DNA from: Sphaerisporangium sp. TRM90804
Lineage (GTDB): Bacteria > Actinomycetota > Actinomycetes > Streptosporangiales > Streptosporangiaceae
Direction of reading: 5' to 3'
Assembly: GCF_029846175.1 (NCBI RefSeq)
Contig: NZ_JARWAC010000027.1
Coordinates: 1-64,000, forward strand
DNA: 64,000 nt
Shown: one piece after another, positions 23,690 to 31,943 of the stretch
How the letters are laid out: every line of letters begins with the position of its first letter
How positions within the stretch are numbered: position 1 is the stretch's first letter
Program-made: the position numbers and the translations under genes
Notes under the pieces: generated by a model
Databases searched by the model: none
What the model was told of the DNA's origin: nothing
The model's input: the letters and a program-made list of their open reading frames with translations, nothing else

Positions 23690-24081
23690 GTTGACCTCCT
23701 GGCTCGGGCCCTTCAGCTTCTTGGTGGCAGCACTATGGCACGGGTCACCGACAGTTCCGGTGGCCGTTCCGGAGGAAGGCTGCGCCGGTTCTGGGGACAT
23801 ATCCGCACGTCCCGGCTTAGAAGGTGATTCACGCTCTGTTACGCGGGAGTAGCCCACACGACAAAGGCTGACGGCTGCGTCCGGCGGCGTGTCCGTGCAC
23901 GCGCGGGTGAGCCGCAGCCCCCGCAGCGCGGTCGCCCCGCTGGGCCCGATGACACTGGCGTGAGTCTCGTCGAAGGCCGGCAACGTGCCGTACTGGCGGG
24001 TCAGGCCGCGAAGTTCCTCAGCGGCCCGGCGTCACCGTGCGCGGCGCCATGCTTGCGAGGGTGGCGTGCCCGACGACGAGG
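23690..24081. other. 392-bp intergenic region, no confident gene
   Basis: It lies between the BNR gene start and the lipoprotein stop, both on the minus strand. The minus-strand frame stays open from 23983 into the BNR gene and has plausible codon usage ('LPAFDETHASVIGPSGATAL') but no start signal, and upstream it meets a stop. It may be a gene remnant or chance openness in GC-rich DNA. Confidence 0.4.
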
Positions 24082-24996
24082 TCATTGGGCGTCGGTGGAG
24101 TGGTGACTCTCCTCGATGTCATCGAGCAGCGAGGTCGCGGGCGGCGCGCTCGGCGCGGGCTCTCCCGAGGGGACCGTCGAAGGGACCGCGCTCACCGTCG
24201 GGGCGGGGGGCAGGGCGTGGTCTCCGGCCAGGCCGGTGCCTTCCAGCAGACCCATGTGGGTGTTCACGAACTTCGCCGCGCTCTCGGCGAAGCCGCGGAT
24301 CAGAGTGTTCTGGGTGGAGGCCCGGACCGCGCCGATGGCGGGGAAGATCTTCCCGTGCGCCAGCCGCAGGCGCGTGACGGCCAGCTCGTCGTAGGCGAGT
24401 CCCTTCTTGGCGGAGATCTCGGCCATCCATCCCTTCTGGTCCTCGTTGGGTTCATCGGGCAGCGGCACGCGAAGCTGCGCCGCCACGTCCCGAACCTCGG
24501 CGTCCAGAAGTTCGTGCTGCCGGGCGATCTCCCCGAGGTTCTTCCTGGTGACGGCCCGGAAGCCGCGTCGCGCGGCCTGCCTGCCCGTCGGGATCTCCCA
24601 GAGGCCGGCCAGACGTACTTTGACCACCAGATCACGGTCCGCCGGGCTCAGCGGACCCCACGGCGTCGAGATCGTCGCCTGCGCCGCCGCGTCCTGGGAC
24701 GCCGTCCCGTCCGTCGGTGCGGCCCCGTCCGCCGGGGCCGCGCCGTCCTGCGGCGCCGCACCGTCCTCGAGGACCTGCGCCGAAGAGGCGGCGACCTCGG
24801 GCTCGGGCTCGGCATCGGACGCCTGCAGCGACGCGATGATCTGCGGCACCAGCTCCTCCGCCGGCAGGGCGCTCGGCGCCGGCCCGGTGGCGGCCGCGTC
24901 CGGCCTGCCGGAGTCTCCGGAGCAGCCCGTGGTCGTCTGAAGCACGATGAGGCTGAGAACCACGGTGGCGACCGAGGCGATACGCGCGCGTCGCAT
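24082..24996 (-). CDS. DUF4142-domain lipoprotein
   Basis: 304 residues. The N-terminus is a lipoprotein signal ending in 'LQTTTGCSGDSG', with Cys25 the likely lipidated residue. A low-complexity Ala/Asp/Gly linker (about 70-105, repeats of 'DGAAP') leads to a helical DUF4142 domain (about 110-255: 'SPADRDLVVKVRLAGLWEIP', 'GEIARQHELLDAEVRDVAAQ', 'SAAKFVNTHMGLL'), related to ferritin-like bundles. A Pro/Ser/Ala-rich tail follows. It is probably exposed on the outer face of the membrane. Role unknown. Confidence 0.88.
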   Translation of the reverse strand: MRRARIASVATVVLSLIVLQTTTGCSGDSGRPDAAATGPAPSALPAEELVPQIIASLQASDAEPEPEVAASSAQVLEDGAAPQDGAAPADGAAPTDGTASQDAAAQATISTPWGPLSPADRDLVVKVRLAGLWEIPTGRQAARRGFRAVTRKNLGEIARQHELLDAEVRDVAAQLRVPLPDEPNEDQKGWMAEISAKKGLAYDELAVTRLRLAHGKIFPAIGAVRASTQNTLIRGFAESAAKFVNTHMGLLEGTGLAGDHALPPAPTVSAVPSTVPSGEPAPSAPPATSLLDDIEESHHSTDAQ

Positions 24997-25297
24997 CTCT
25001 GCCCGATCCCTTCTTGCCTGGGGAATCGCAACCCATCGCCACTACGGCGATGGTCGCTCATCTAGAGCTACGGGCAGTTCGCGTGACCAGTTCGACGGTA
25101 TCGGGACGAGTTTCCGGTCACCGCCTGGCGAACCGCCGAACAATCCCAGGCCCATCAGCGACGGCGGGGAGGATGACGTACACGATGGCGGTCCTCAAGT
25201 CCCCCGCCCCCTTCTCGCCGGCCCGGCGAGAAGGGGGTACGGGCCGTCGTCCTTCACGGAAGGCCCCGCGCCCTGGGCGCGGTCCCGGCTGGGATGG
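24997..25297. other. 301-bp intergenic region upstream of the lipoprotein gene
   Basis: It contains the lipoprotein promoter region (25030-25140, somewhat AT-richer) and the hairpin at 25207-25237. No gene seen. Confidence 0.5.
25207..25237 (-). terminator. Strong hairpin downstream of the DUF523/DUF1722 gene
   Basis: 14-bp perfect arms CCCCCTTCTCGCCG (25207-25220) and CGGCGAGAAGGGGG (25224-25237) with a 3-base loop, 60 bp after the minus-strand stop at 25298. Confidence 0.75.
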
Positions 25298-26320
25298 TCA
25301 GGCGGGGACGTGGTTGCGCAGGCCCAGGTCGTCCGGGTAGAGCGAGAAGTACGTCTGGTCGCGCACGTACTCGGCGTCGGCCGCCAGGGAGTGGTGGCGC
25401 AGCAGGGCCAGGGGGACGCTGAGCGGCACCCGGCGGGACTGGTAGGCGTGGATCACCTCCAGCAGGTCGGCGCGGCGCGCCGGGTCGAGCCTCTCGCTGA
25501 TCATGCCCAGGCAGTGGTGCAGCACGTTGACGTTGCGGCCGATCGACGCCCGGGTGGCCAGCGCCGAGGCGAAGCCGTGGGCGTAGCCGGCGGCGAGCAG
25601 ATCCCTGGGCAGGGTGCCCGCCCTGGCGACCAGGCGGCCGAGCGTGCCGTAGGCGGCCGGGTCGTGCGCGAGGATCTGCATCTTGTGGCGGGCGTGGAAG
25701 GCCACCAGGTCACCCGGCCGCCAGGCGCTGTCGAGGAAGGCCCGTAGCCGGGCGTGGGCGAAGATCCGCTCGACGAACGCCTCGCGCAGCACGTCGTCGT
25801 GCAGGCGGCCCTCGTCCTCCACCGGCAGCAGCGGGTGGGACTCCATGATCACCTCGGCGAACATCCCCCGGCCGTGCCGGTCGACGGACGTGCCCTCGCC
25901 GTGCACGGGGATGCCGTGGGTCCCGCAGGTCGGGCTCTTGGACTTGAAGACGTAGCCGTCCACGTCCAGCGCGCCGGCCCGCGTCGCCGCCAGCTCGAGC
26001 ATGGGAGCGGTGAGGTCTCTGCGGGTCCTGCGGCTCATCAGCCGCACCCCGCAGGGGGAGCGCTCCAGGCGCACCGGCTCGCGCGGGCTGCCGAGGCCGA
26101 TCTCGATCTCGGGGCACACCGGGACCCAGTCGACGTGGCCGCCCAGCGCGTTGGACAGGAACCGGTCGCGGCTGTGGCCGCCGTTGAAGCGGACAAGCTC
26201 CCCGATCAGGCAGCTCGACACCGCGAGCCGGGGCCTTACGGCGCCGTCCGCGCCGAGCGGCCGGGGTTCTTCGCGCGGTGCCGGGCTCTCGGCTGCCGCC
26301 GTGGCTTCGTCTGCACGCAT
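25298..26320 (-). CDS. DUF523-DUF1722 fusion protein (YbbK/YbgA type)
   Basis: 340 residues. Residues 30-175 are DUF523: 'RLAVSSCLIGELVRFNGGHS', 'VPVCPEIEIGLGSPREPVRL' and the cysteine-containing 'FKSKSPTCGTHGIPV', which in this family can hold a redox or metal site. Residues 190-330 are DUF1722 (YbgA-like helical domain): 'FHARHKMQILAHDP', 'NVNVLHHCLGMISERL' and 'PLSVPLALLRHHS'. In many bacteria these domains occur beside photolyase and light-induced carotenoid genes. Here it diverges from crtE and shares a two-part promoter motif with it. Start ATG 26320 has GGGGA upstream. Confidence 0.9.
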   Translation of the reverse strand: MRADEATAAAESPAPREEPRPLGADGAVRPRLAVSSCLIGELVRFNGGHSRDRFLSNALGGHVDWVPVCPEIEIGLGSPREPVRLERSPCGVRLMSRRTRRDLTAPMLELAATRAGALDVDGYVFKSKSPTCGTHGIPVHGEGTSVDRHGRGMFAEVIMESHPLLPVEDEGRLHDDVLREAFVERIFAHARLRAFLDSAWRPGDLVAFHARHKMQILAHDPAAYGTLGRLVARAGTLPRDLLAAGYAHGFASALATRASIGRNVNVLHHCLGMISERLDPARRADLLEVIHAYQSRRVPLSVPLALLRHHSLAADAEYVRDQTYFSLYPDDLGLRNHVPA

Positions 26321-26350
26321 GATCGTCCCCGCTGGGTGAAATGTCGGTGA

Positions 26351-26384
26351 ATGTACCTTCGGTGGTTGTCTTCGACCGGATGCA
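26351..26384 (-). promoter_or_regulatory. Two-part promoter motif, DUF523/DUF1722 side
   Basis: Read on the minus strand: TGCATCCG (26377-26384), 14 bp, CCGAAGGTACAT (26351-26362), 30 bp before the start codon. The same order and near-identical spacing are found on the plus strand before crtE. The upstream element is embedded in the palindrome CGGATGCATCCG (26377-26388). Confidence 0.55.
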
Positions 26385-26459
26385 TCCGTGGGGGATCCGT
26401 GTCCATGACGTCCCCGCGCCGGCGGGTGGGCACACCCCGGCCGGGCTCTCCATCGTGTG

Positions 26460-26498
26460 TGCATCCGAAAGCCGTATCCGTCCCGAAGGTGTGTACAT
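26460..26498 (+). promoter_or_regulatory. Two-part promoter motif, crtE side
   Basis: TGCATCCG (26460-26467), 15 bp, CCGAAGGT (26483-26490), GTGT, ACAT (26495-26498), then 21 bp to the crtE ATG. The layout suggests -35/-10 elements of an alternative sigma factor or a paired activator site controlling both divergent genes. Confidence 0.55.
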
Positions 26499-26519
26499 CT
26501 GATCAAAGGAGCTACGCCG

Positions 26520-27575
26520 ATGGTGATGGCGACACGGGACGCCGCCGGGCTGCGGGAGCTGGTCGATCAACGCCTCGGCGAGCTGCTGGAGCAGGAGATG
26601 GACCGGCTGTCCTTCCTGGGCCGGGACGGCCAGGACACCTTGCGCCGCCACCTGGCGGACTTCGTCCGCGATGGCGGCAAGCGGCTGCGGCCCCGCTTCG
26701 TGTACTGGGGGCACCGGGCCGCCGGCGGCTCCCCAGACGACCAGGACGCCGTGCTCGCGGCCGGCTGCGCGGTCGAGCTGCTGCACGCGGGCGCGATGAT
26801 CCTCGACGACGTGATGGACGAGGCGGGCACCCGGCGCGGCCGGGAGACCGCCCACCTGGCCCTGGCCGGACGCCACCGGCGGCTCGGCTGGTGGGGCGAC
26901 CCCGGCAGGTTCGGGGAGTCCATGGCGACCCTGTTCGGAATCCTGGCCTTCACCTGGGCCGACGCCGCCCTGCTGGGCGCCGGCCCCCGGCTGGCCGAGG
27001 CGCTGGAGGTGTTCACCCGGCTCCGGGTGGAGATCATCGGCGGCCAGTACCTCGACGTCGCCTACGCCGCCCGCGGCGCCGGGGGCGCCGAGGAGGCCAC
27101 CCGCGTCGCCACCTACAAGTCCGGCAAGTACACCGTCGAGCGCCCGCTGCACCTGGGCCACGCCATCGCCGGAGGCGACCCCGGGCTGCGCGCCGTCCTG
27201 AGCGCCTACGCGCTGCCGCTGGGTGAGGCGTTCCAGCTCCGCGACGACGTCCTCGGCGTGTTCGGCGACCCGGCGCTCACCGGCAAGCCCGCCGGAGCCG
27301 ACCTGCGCCAGGGCAAGCGCACCTACCTGACGGCCAAGGCCCGCCAGCACGCGGACGCGTACGGCGCGGCCCTGCTCGACAACGTCCGCGACGAGGCCGA
27401 CGTGGCCGCGGCCCGCGAGCTGATCGTCGCCACCGGCGCCCTGGACGCCGTCGAACGCCGCATCTCCCTGCTGGCCGCCTCGGCGGTGGACGCGCTGGAC
27501 GGCACCGGCATCCCGCCGGACGCCAGGGCCGCGCTCGCCGACCTCGCGGACGCGGCGACCGGCAGGACCGCCTGA
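26520..27575 (+). CDS. crtE: Geranylgeranyl diphosphate synthase (polyprenyl synthetase)
   Basis: 351 residues. The first aspartate-rich motif is 'MILDDVMDEAGTRRGR' (DDxxD) and the second is 'FQLRDDVLGVFGD'. Other family marks are 'DGGKRLRPRFVYWG', 'GGQYLDV' and the lysine loop 'YKSGKYTVERPLHLG'. It condenses IPP with allylic diphosphates to the C20 precursor of phytoene. ATG 26520 (reading ATGGTGATG) has AAAGGAG eight bases upstream. It is first in crtE-crtI-crtB; its stop overlaps a 30-codon bridging ORF as TGATG. Confidence 0.93.
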   Translation: MVMATRDAAGLRELVDQRLGELLEQEMDRLSFLGRDGQDTLRRHLADFVRDGGKRLRPRFVYWGHRAAGGSPDDQDAVLAAGCAVELLHAGAMILDDVMDEAGTRRGRETAHLALAGRHRRLGWWGDPGRFGESMATLFGILAFTWADAALLGAGPRLAEALEVFTRLRVEIIGGQYLDVAYAARGAGGAEEATRVATYKSGKYTVERPLHLGHAIAGGDPGLRAVLSAYALPLGEAFQLRDDVLGVFGDPALTGKPAGADLRQGKRTYLTAKARQHADAYGAALLDNVRDEADVAAARELIVATGALDAVERRISLLAASAVDALDGTGIPPDARAALADLADAATGRTA

Positions 27576-27667
27576 TGGCCGCCCCGGCGCCCGGCGCCGC
27601 CGTCCCCGCGGACGCTATGGCCGCGCCCGGCGGCCCCTCGGGCGTGGCCACCGGCGGGCACGCGTGA
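27575..27667 (+). CDS. 30-residue bridging ORF between crtE and crtI
   Basis: Its ATG (27575-27577) overlaps the crtE stop as TGATG, and its TGA (27665-27667) overlaps the crtI GTG start as GTGA. The Ala/Gly/Pro-rich peptide has no recognisable motif. crtI has no ribosome site of its own, so this ORF may carry ribosomes across the gap by termination-reinitiation. A similar ORF bridges crtI and crtB. It may be a coupling device with no functional peptide; translation is not proven. Confidence 0.4.
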   Translation: MAAPAPGAAVPADAMAAPGGPSGVATGGHA

Positions 27668-29136
27668 CGCCCGCCGCCCGACCGGTCGTGGTGATCGGGG
27701 CGGGGCTCGCGGGGCTGGCCGCGGCGATCCGCCTGGCGTCGGCCGGGCGTGACGTGGTGGTGGTTGAGGCGCGTGACGTGCAGGGCGGCTGCTGCGGCAC
27801 GGCGAACCTCGGGCCCTACCGCTTCGACACCGGGCCGTCGGTCCTCACCATGCCCGAGGTGCTGGCCGAGACCTTCGGCGCGGCGGGGGAGGACCTGGAG
27901 AGCGTGCTCCCGCTGCGACGGCTGGACCCGTACTACCGGCTCGCCTACCACGACGGCTCCCGGCTGGACGTCGTGGCGGGGGAGGAGGCGATGACCGAGC
28001 GGGTGCGGCTGCTGTGCGGCGACGCCGAGGCCGAGCGGTACCGCCGCTTCCGCCGGCACCTGGGCAGGATGTTCGCGGTCGAGTGGCCGGCGTTCATCGA
28101 CAGGGACATGACCCGCCTGCGCGCCCTGGCGCGGCCGTACGCCCTGGGCCGGCTGGCCGCGCTGGGCGGCTTCCGGCGGCTCGACTCGCTGGTCAGAAGC
28201 CACCTCAGCGACGAGCGGCTGGTCAGGGCGCACACCTTCCAGGCGCTGTACGTCGGCATGCCTCCGCGGCGGGCGCTGGGCATCTACGCCGCGGTGGCGT
28301 ACATGGACACCGTCGGCGGCGTCTTCTTCCCGCGCGACGGCGGCATGCACGCCGTGCCGCGCGCGATGGCGGCGGTCGCCGAGAAGGCGGGCGCCGTCAT
28401 CCGGTACGGGGTGCGGGCGACCCGGGTCGAGACGGACACCTCCGGCGTGTCGGCCGTCCGGCTGGACACCGGGGAGCGCCTGACCGCGGGCGACGTCGTG
28501 GTGGCGTGCGACCTGCCGCGCGCCCACGCCGGGCTGCTGCCCGCCGGGGCCGGGGACTGGCGGCTGCGCCGCCCCCGCTACTCGCCGTCATGCCTGGTGC
28601 TGCACTTCGGCCTCGACCGGCGCCCGGCCGGCCAGGCCCACCACACGCTGCACATCGGCGAGCAGTGGGCGTCCACGTTCGACGCCCTCGCCGCGGGCCG
28701 GCCGCAGCCCGACCCCAGCCTCCTGGTCACCTGCCCCGGCCAGGACACCAGCGCGGCGCCTCCGGGGCACGCCACGCTGACCGTGCTGGAGCCGACCGCC
28801 AACACCGCCGGCGGCGCCGACTGGGACCGGCTGACCCCGGAGCTGGTGGAGCGGCTGCTCGGACGCCTGGCCGCGCTGGGCTACGGCGACCTGTCGGCGG
28901 CCCCCCGGCTCACCCTGGACCCGCCGGCCTGGGAGCGCATGGGGCACTCGGCCGGCACCCCGTTCGCCCTCGACCACCGGTTCACCCAGACGGCCTGGTT
29001 CCGCCCGGCGGGCCGCGCCGGACGCGTCCCAGGCCTGCACTTCGCCGGCATGTACACCGCGCCGGGCGTCGGGGTGCCGCCGGTCATCATCTCCGGCCGC
29101 CTGGCCGCCGAGCGCATCCTGGAGACCCGCCGATGA
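27664..29136 (+). CDS. crtI: Phytoene desaturase (CrtI family)
   Basis: 490 residues. N-terminal FAD motif 'VVVIGAGLAGLAAAIRLA', the following 'VVEARDVQGGCCGT', 'YRFDTGPSVLTMPEVL' and the C-terminal FAD-contact 'FAGMYTAPGVGVPPVIISGR' are all CrtI features. 'YVGMPPRRALGIYAAVAYMD' and 'GVFFPRDGGMHAVPRAM' match the central substrate domain. It would dehydrogenate phytoene stepwise, probably to lycopene; the number of steps cannot be read from sequence. The start is GTG 27664, inside the stop of a bridging mini-ORF and without a Shine-Dalgarno sequence. Confidence 0.93.
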   Translation: MTPAARPVVVIGAGLAGLAAAIRLASAGRDVVVVEARDVQGGCCGTANLGPYRFDTGPSVLTMPEVLAETFGAAGEDLESVLPLRRLDPYYRLAYHDGSRLDVVAGEEAMTERVRLLCGDAEAERYRRFRRHLGRMFAVEWPAFIDRDMTRLRALARPYALGRLAALGGFRRLDSLVRSHLSDERLVRAHTFQALYVGMPPRRALGIYAAVAYMDTVGGVFFPRDGGMHAVPRAMAAVAEKAGAVIRYGVRATRVETDTSGVSAVRLDTGERLTAGDVVVACDLPRAHAGLLPAGAGDWRLRRPRYSPSCLVLHFGLDRRPAGQAHHTLHIGEQWASTFDALAAGRPQPDPSLLVTCPGQDTSAAPPGHATLTVLEPTANTAGGADWDRLTPELVERLLGRLAALGYGDLSAAPRLTLDPPAWERMGHSAGTPFALDHRFTQTAWFRPAGRAGRVPGLHFAGMYTAPGVGVPPVIISGRLAAERILETRR

Positions 29137-29225
29137 CGCCCACCACAGCCCGCCGACCTCGCCGCCCGCACGGCCGTCCCCGCAGGCCCGACGCCCCCGG
29201 ACACGACGGGCGGGCCCGGCGATGA
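29133..29225 (+). CDS. 30-residue bridging ORF between crtI and crtB
   Basis: ATG 29133-29135 overlaps the crtI stop (ATGA), and its TGA 29223-29225 overlaps the crtB ATG (ATGA). The product is Arg/Pro-rich with no motif. crtB lacks a clear ribosome site, consistent with translational coupling through this ORF. It is the same length as the crtE-crtI bridge although the sequences are unrelated. Confidence 0.4.
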   Translation: MTPTTARRPRRPHGRPRRPDAPGHDGRARR

Positions 29226-30121
29226 CGCTGACCGCCAGCTACGAGCGCTGCCGCATGCTCAACGCCAAGCACGGCCGCTCCTACTACCTGGCCACCCTGC
29301 TGCTCCCGGCGTGGAAGCGGCGGCACGTGCACGCCCTGTACGGGTTCGCCCGCTACGCCGACGAGATCGTCGACTCCTTCGACATGACCTCCGACCGGGG
29401 GGCGGCGCTGGAGGCGCTGGCCGGACGGCTCGCAGCCGCGCTGGACGGCGCGCCGGTGGACGACCCGGTGCTCCCGGCGTTCGCGCACACCGTGCGCTCC
29501 TTCGGCGTCGACCCGGCCGACGTCATGGCGTTCATGGAGTCGATGCGCGCCGACCTGTCGGTGACCCGCTACGCGACCTACGAGGACCTGCTCGGCTACA
29601 TGGAGGGCTCGGCCGCCGTCATCGGCACGATGATGCTCCCGGTGCTCGAAGCGCTGCCCGGCGCCGCCGCGCGTGCCCGCGAGCCCGCGCGCCAGCTCGG
29701 GCTGGCGTTCCAGCTCACCAACTTCCTGCGCGACGTGGGCGAGGACCTGGCGCGCGGCCGGGTCTACCTGCCGATGGAGGACCTGGAGAAGTTCGGCGTC
29801 GAGGTGGACGACCTCGGGGCGGCGAGCGCCGGCCAGGCCGTACGCGACCTGGTGGCCTTCGAGGCGGGCCGCGCCCGCGACCACTACCGGCAGGCGCTGG
29901 CGGGCGTCGACCTGCTCGTCCCCTCGTCGCGGCCGTGCATCCGCGCCTCCTACGACCTGTACGGCGGGATCCTGGACGAGATCGAGGGCGCCGGCCACGA
30001 CGTGCTGGCCGCCCGCGCGCGTGTTCCGCGCCGCCGCCGGCTGGCGATCTTCGCGCGCCACCTGGCGGCGGCCTCCGCGGCCGGCAGGGACGAACGCCGC
30101 GTCACCGTCCCGGTGCCGTGA
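29222..30121 (+). CDS. crtB: Phytoene synthase
   Basis: 299 residues. The two aspartate-rich motifs of squalene/phytoene synthases are 'YADEIVDSFD' (DxxxD, about 42-51) and 'NFLRDVGEDLARGRVYLP' (about 165-182). Other signatures are 'HGRSYYLATLLLPAWKRR' near the start and 'YMEGSAAVIGTMMLPVLEAL'. It joins two GGPP molecules to phytoene in two steps. The start overlaps the bridging ORF; the stop forms GTGA with an in-frame GTG at 30118 that could begin plsX. It is third in the crt operon. Confidence 0.95.
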   Translation: MTLTASYERCRMLNAKHGRSYYLATLLLPAWKRRHVHALYGFARYADEIVDSFDMTSDRGAALEALAGRLAAALDGAPVDDPVLPAFAHTVRSFGVDPADVMAFMESMRADLSVTRYATYEDLLGYMEGSAAVIGTMMLPVLEALPGAAARAREPARQLGLAFQLTNFLRDVGEDLARGRVYLPMEDLEKFGVEVDDLGAASAGQAVRDLVAFEAGRARDHYRQALAGVDLLVPSSRPCIRASYDLYGGILDEIEGAGHDVLAARARVPRRRRLAIFARHLAAASAAGRDERRVTVPVP

Positions 30122-30162
30122 GGCGGGAAGACCCGCCGGCGGAGCCGCCGGGGAGGACAGTG

Positions 30163-31191
30163 ATGGGCAAGCCCGTTGTCGTCGACGCGATGGGTGGGGA
30201 TCACGGACCGGCCGAGGCCGTGCGCGGCGCCGTCGCGGCGTGGCGGGAGCACGGCGTGCCGGTGCTGCTCGCCGGCCGGGCCGGCGTCGTGCGCCGCGAG
30301 CTGGCCAGGCACGACGCCGCCGGGGAGATCGGCGTGGTGCACGCCGAGGACGTCGTCCCCATGACCGAGCGCGGCTCCGGGGTTGGGAGCGAGGGCTCCA
30401 GCCTCGCGGTGGGCTGCCGGCTCGTCCGGGACGGCGCGGGCGCGGCGTTCGTCTCGGCGGGCTCGACCGGCGCGGTCGTCACGTGCGCGGTCCGGCTGCT
30501 CGGCCGGGCCGCGGGCGTGCTGCGCCCCGCCCTGGCTGTGGCCCTGCCCACGGCCGCCGGGGGCTCCGCAGTCCTGGTCGACGCGGGCGCCACCTCCGAC
30601 CCGACCCCCGAGATGGTCGCGCAGTTCGCGCTGCTCGGAGCCTTCTACGCCCGGCTCGTGCTCGGCGTCGCCGACCCCTCGGTGGGTCTGCTGTCCATCG
30701 GCTCCGAGCCCGGCAAGGGCAACCGGCTCACCCGCCGGGCCGAGGAGCTGCTGTCGGCCGCCTCGCTCTCCTCGGGGGACGGGCTCGCGCGGGATGACGG
30801 GCCCGGGGCGCCGCCCTGGCCGCCGTTCCGCTTCCACGGCAACGTCGAGGGGCACGACGTGCTGGCGGGCACGGTCGACGTGATCGCCACCGACGGGTTC
30901 ACCGGCAACGTCGTGCTGAAGAACGTCGAAGGCTCCGTCCGGGCCACGCTGGCCCTGGTCGCGGCGGCCGGGATCGCCGCGCCCGAGCGGCTGCGCGAGG
31001 TCGCCCGGCTCTACGACCCGCGCACGCACGGCGGCGCGGCCCTGCTCGGCCTGAACGGCACCGTCGTCGTGGCGCACGGCTCCTCCCGCGCCGGAACCAT
31101 AGCCCGGGCCTGCGTGGTGGCCCGCGACCTGGCGGAGGGCGGGGTCGTGAGCCGCATCCGCCCGCACCTCACCGCCGAGCCCGCCACGTGA
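30163..31191 (+). CDS. plsX: PlsX-like phosphate acyltransferase within the carotenoid operon
   Basis: 342 residues, usual PlsX length. Signatures: 'VVVDAMGGDHGPAEAVRGAV' at the start, 'FVSAGSTGAVVTCAV', 'LVDAGATSDPTPEMVAQFAL' and 'VIATDGFTGNVVLKNVEG'. PlsX makes acyl-phosphate from acyl-ACP, the donor used by PlsY. ATG 30163 has GGGAGG six bases upstream; an in-frame GTG at 30118 overlaps the crtB stop and could be used. The usual housekeeping neighbours (rpmF, fabD, rnc) are absent, and the gene follows crtB with a plsY-like gene close by. A role in acylating a carotenoid glycoside is inferred; an additional phospholipid role is not excluded. Confidence 0.87.
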   Translation: MGKPVVVDAMGGDHGPAEAVRGAVAAWREHGVPVLLAGRAGVVRRELARHDAAGEIGVVHAEDVVPMTERGSGVGSEGSSLAVGCRLVRDGAGAAFVSAGSTGAVVTCAVRLLGRAAGVLRPALAVALPTAAGGSAVLVDAGATSDPTPEMVAQFALLGAFYARLVLGVADPSVGLLSIGSEPGKGNRLTRRAEELLSAASLSSGDGLARDDGPGAPPWPPFRFHGNVEGHDVLAGTVDVIATDGFTGNVVLKNVEGSVRATLALVAAAGIAAPERLREVARLYDPRTHGGAALLGLNGTVVVAHGSSRAGTIARACVVARDLAEGGVVSRIRPHLTAEPAT

Positions 31192-31223
31192 GCCCATCGG
31201 CCGCGACGGCGGCGGGGCCGGGC

Positions 31224-31943
31224 TCAGGCGAGCGGGTCGGCGCCGTCCCAGCCGCCCTCGCTGCCGTAGGGGACGAACCGGGCGAACAGCTCCTCGGAGT
31301 ACCAGCCCTCGCGCCGCACGCGGCCGATCACCTCGCGGTGCCCGGGACGCTTGTAGGCGAACGACCGCACCGCGTCCGCGTCGCGCCACAGCGAGAACGT
31401 CGCCTGCCTGGCCAGCGGCCACTCGCCGATGCCGACCGACGCCAGGCAGCCGTCCTGCGCCCGCAGGTCGAGGTCCACGGCCGGGACCGCACGGTAGAAC
31501 GCGGGCAGCCGGCTCAGCCGGATGGACGCCCGCGTCAGCACCGCCACCGGCCCCCCGGCCGCCACCGGAGGGACGGCTCCGCCCGCGAACCCGGCCCCTT
31601 CGAAGGGGTCGACGCCGTTCCAGCGGCCCCGGGAGGCCACGGGCGCCAGCCGCACGTGCCAGGACTCCCGCGCCCGGGACCGCCAGCGGGCGGCGATCGG
31701 CGAGTCGCGCAGGAACGCCTCCAGCGCGCGCTCGTCGCGCCAGACCGCCAGCAGCGCCCAGCGGCGCAGGTCGGCTCCCAGGGACATGGACGTCCCCCGG
31801 CCCGTGCCCAGCAGGCGCGAGAACAGCAGCCCGCCGGTGCCGCGCAGCACCGGCCGGTCGTAGGCCATGTACCGCATGCCACCGCGGTCCGGATACCTGA
31901 TGAGGTGAAACGAAGCGATGGTTCCCGTGCTCGTCGCGGTCAT
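31224..31943 (-). CDS. crtA: CrtA-like (spheroidene monooxygenase family) carotenoid oxygenase
   Basis: 239 residues. The family's hallmark is the C-terminal '[20 protein letters not shown]' and '[10 protein letters not shown]', with N-terminal '[20 protein letters not shown]' and '[17 protein letters not shown]'. CrtA introduces keto groups at C-2 of acyclic carotenoids using O2 and a heme. The start ATG 31943 puts the first 26 bases over the start of plsY on the other strand; a later start would remove conserved residues. It is convergent with plsX, 32 bp apart. Keto or hydroxy specificity cannot be read. Confidence 0.85.
   Translation of the reverse strand: MTATSTGTIASFHLIRYPDRGGMRYMAYDRPVLRGTGGLLFSRLLGTGRGTSMSLGADLRRWALLAVWRDERALEAFLRDSPIAARWRSRARESWHVRLAPVASRGRWNGVDPFEGAGFAGGAVPPVAAGGPVAVLTRASIRLSRLPAFYRAVPAVDLDLRAQDGCLASVGIGEWPLARQATFSLWRDADAVRSFAYKRPGHREVIGRVRREGWYSEELFARFVPYGSEGGWDGADPLA

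Noticed and set aside
23690-23983. N-terminal extension of the BNR-repeat gene
   Set aside because: The GTG at 23689 with perfect AGGAGG matches the family start; the extension has no similarity that I can recognise.
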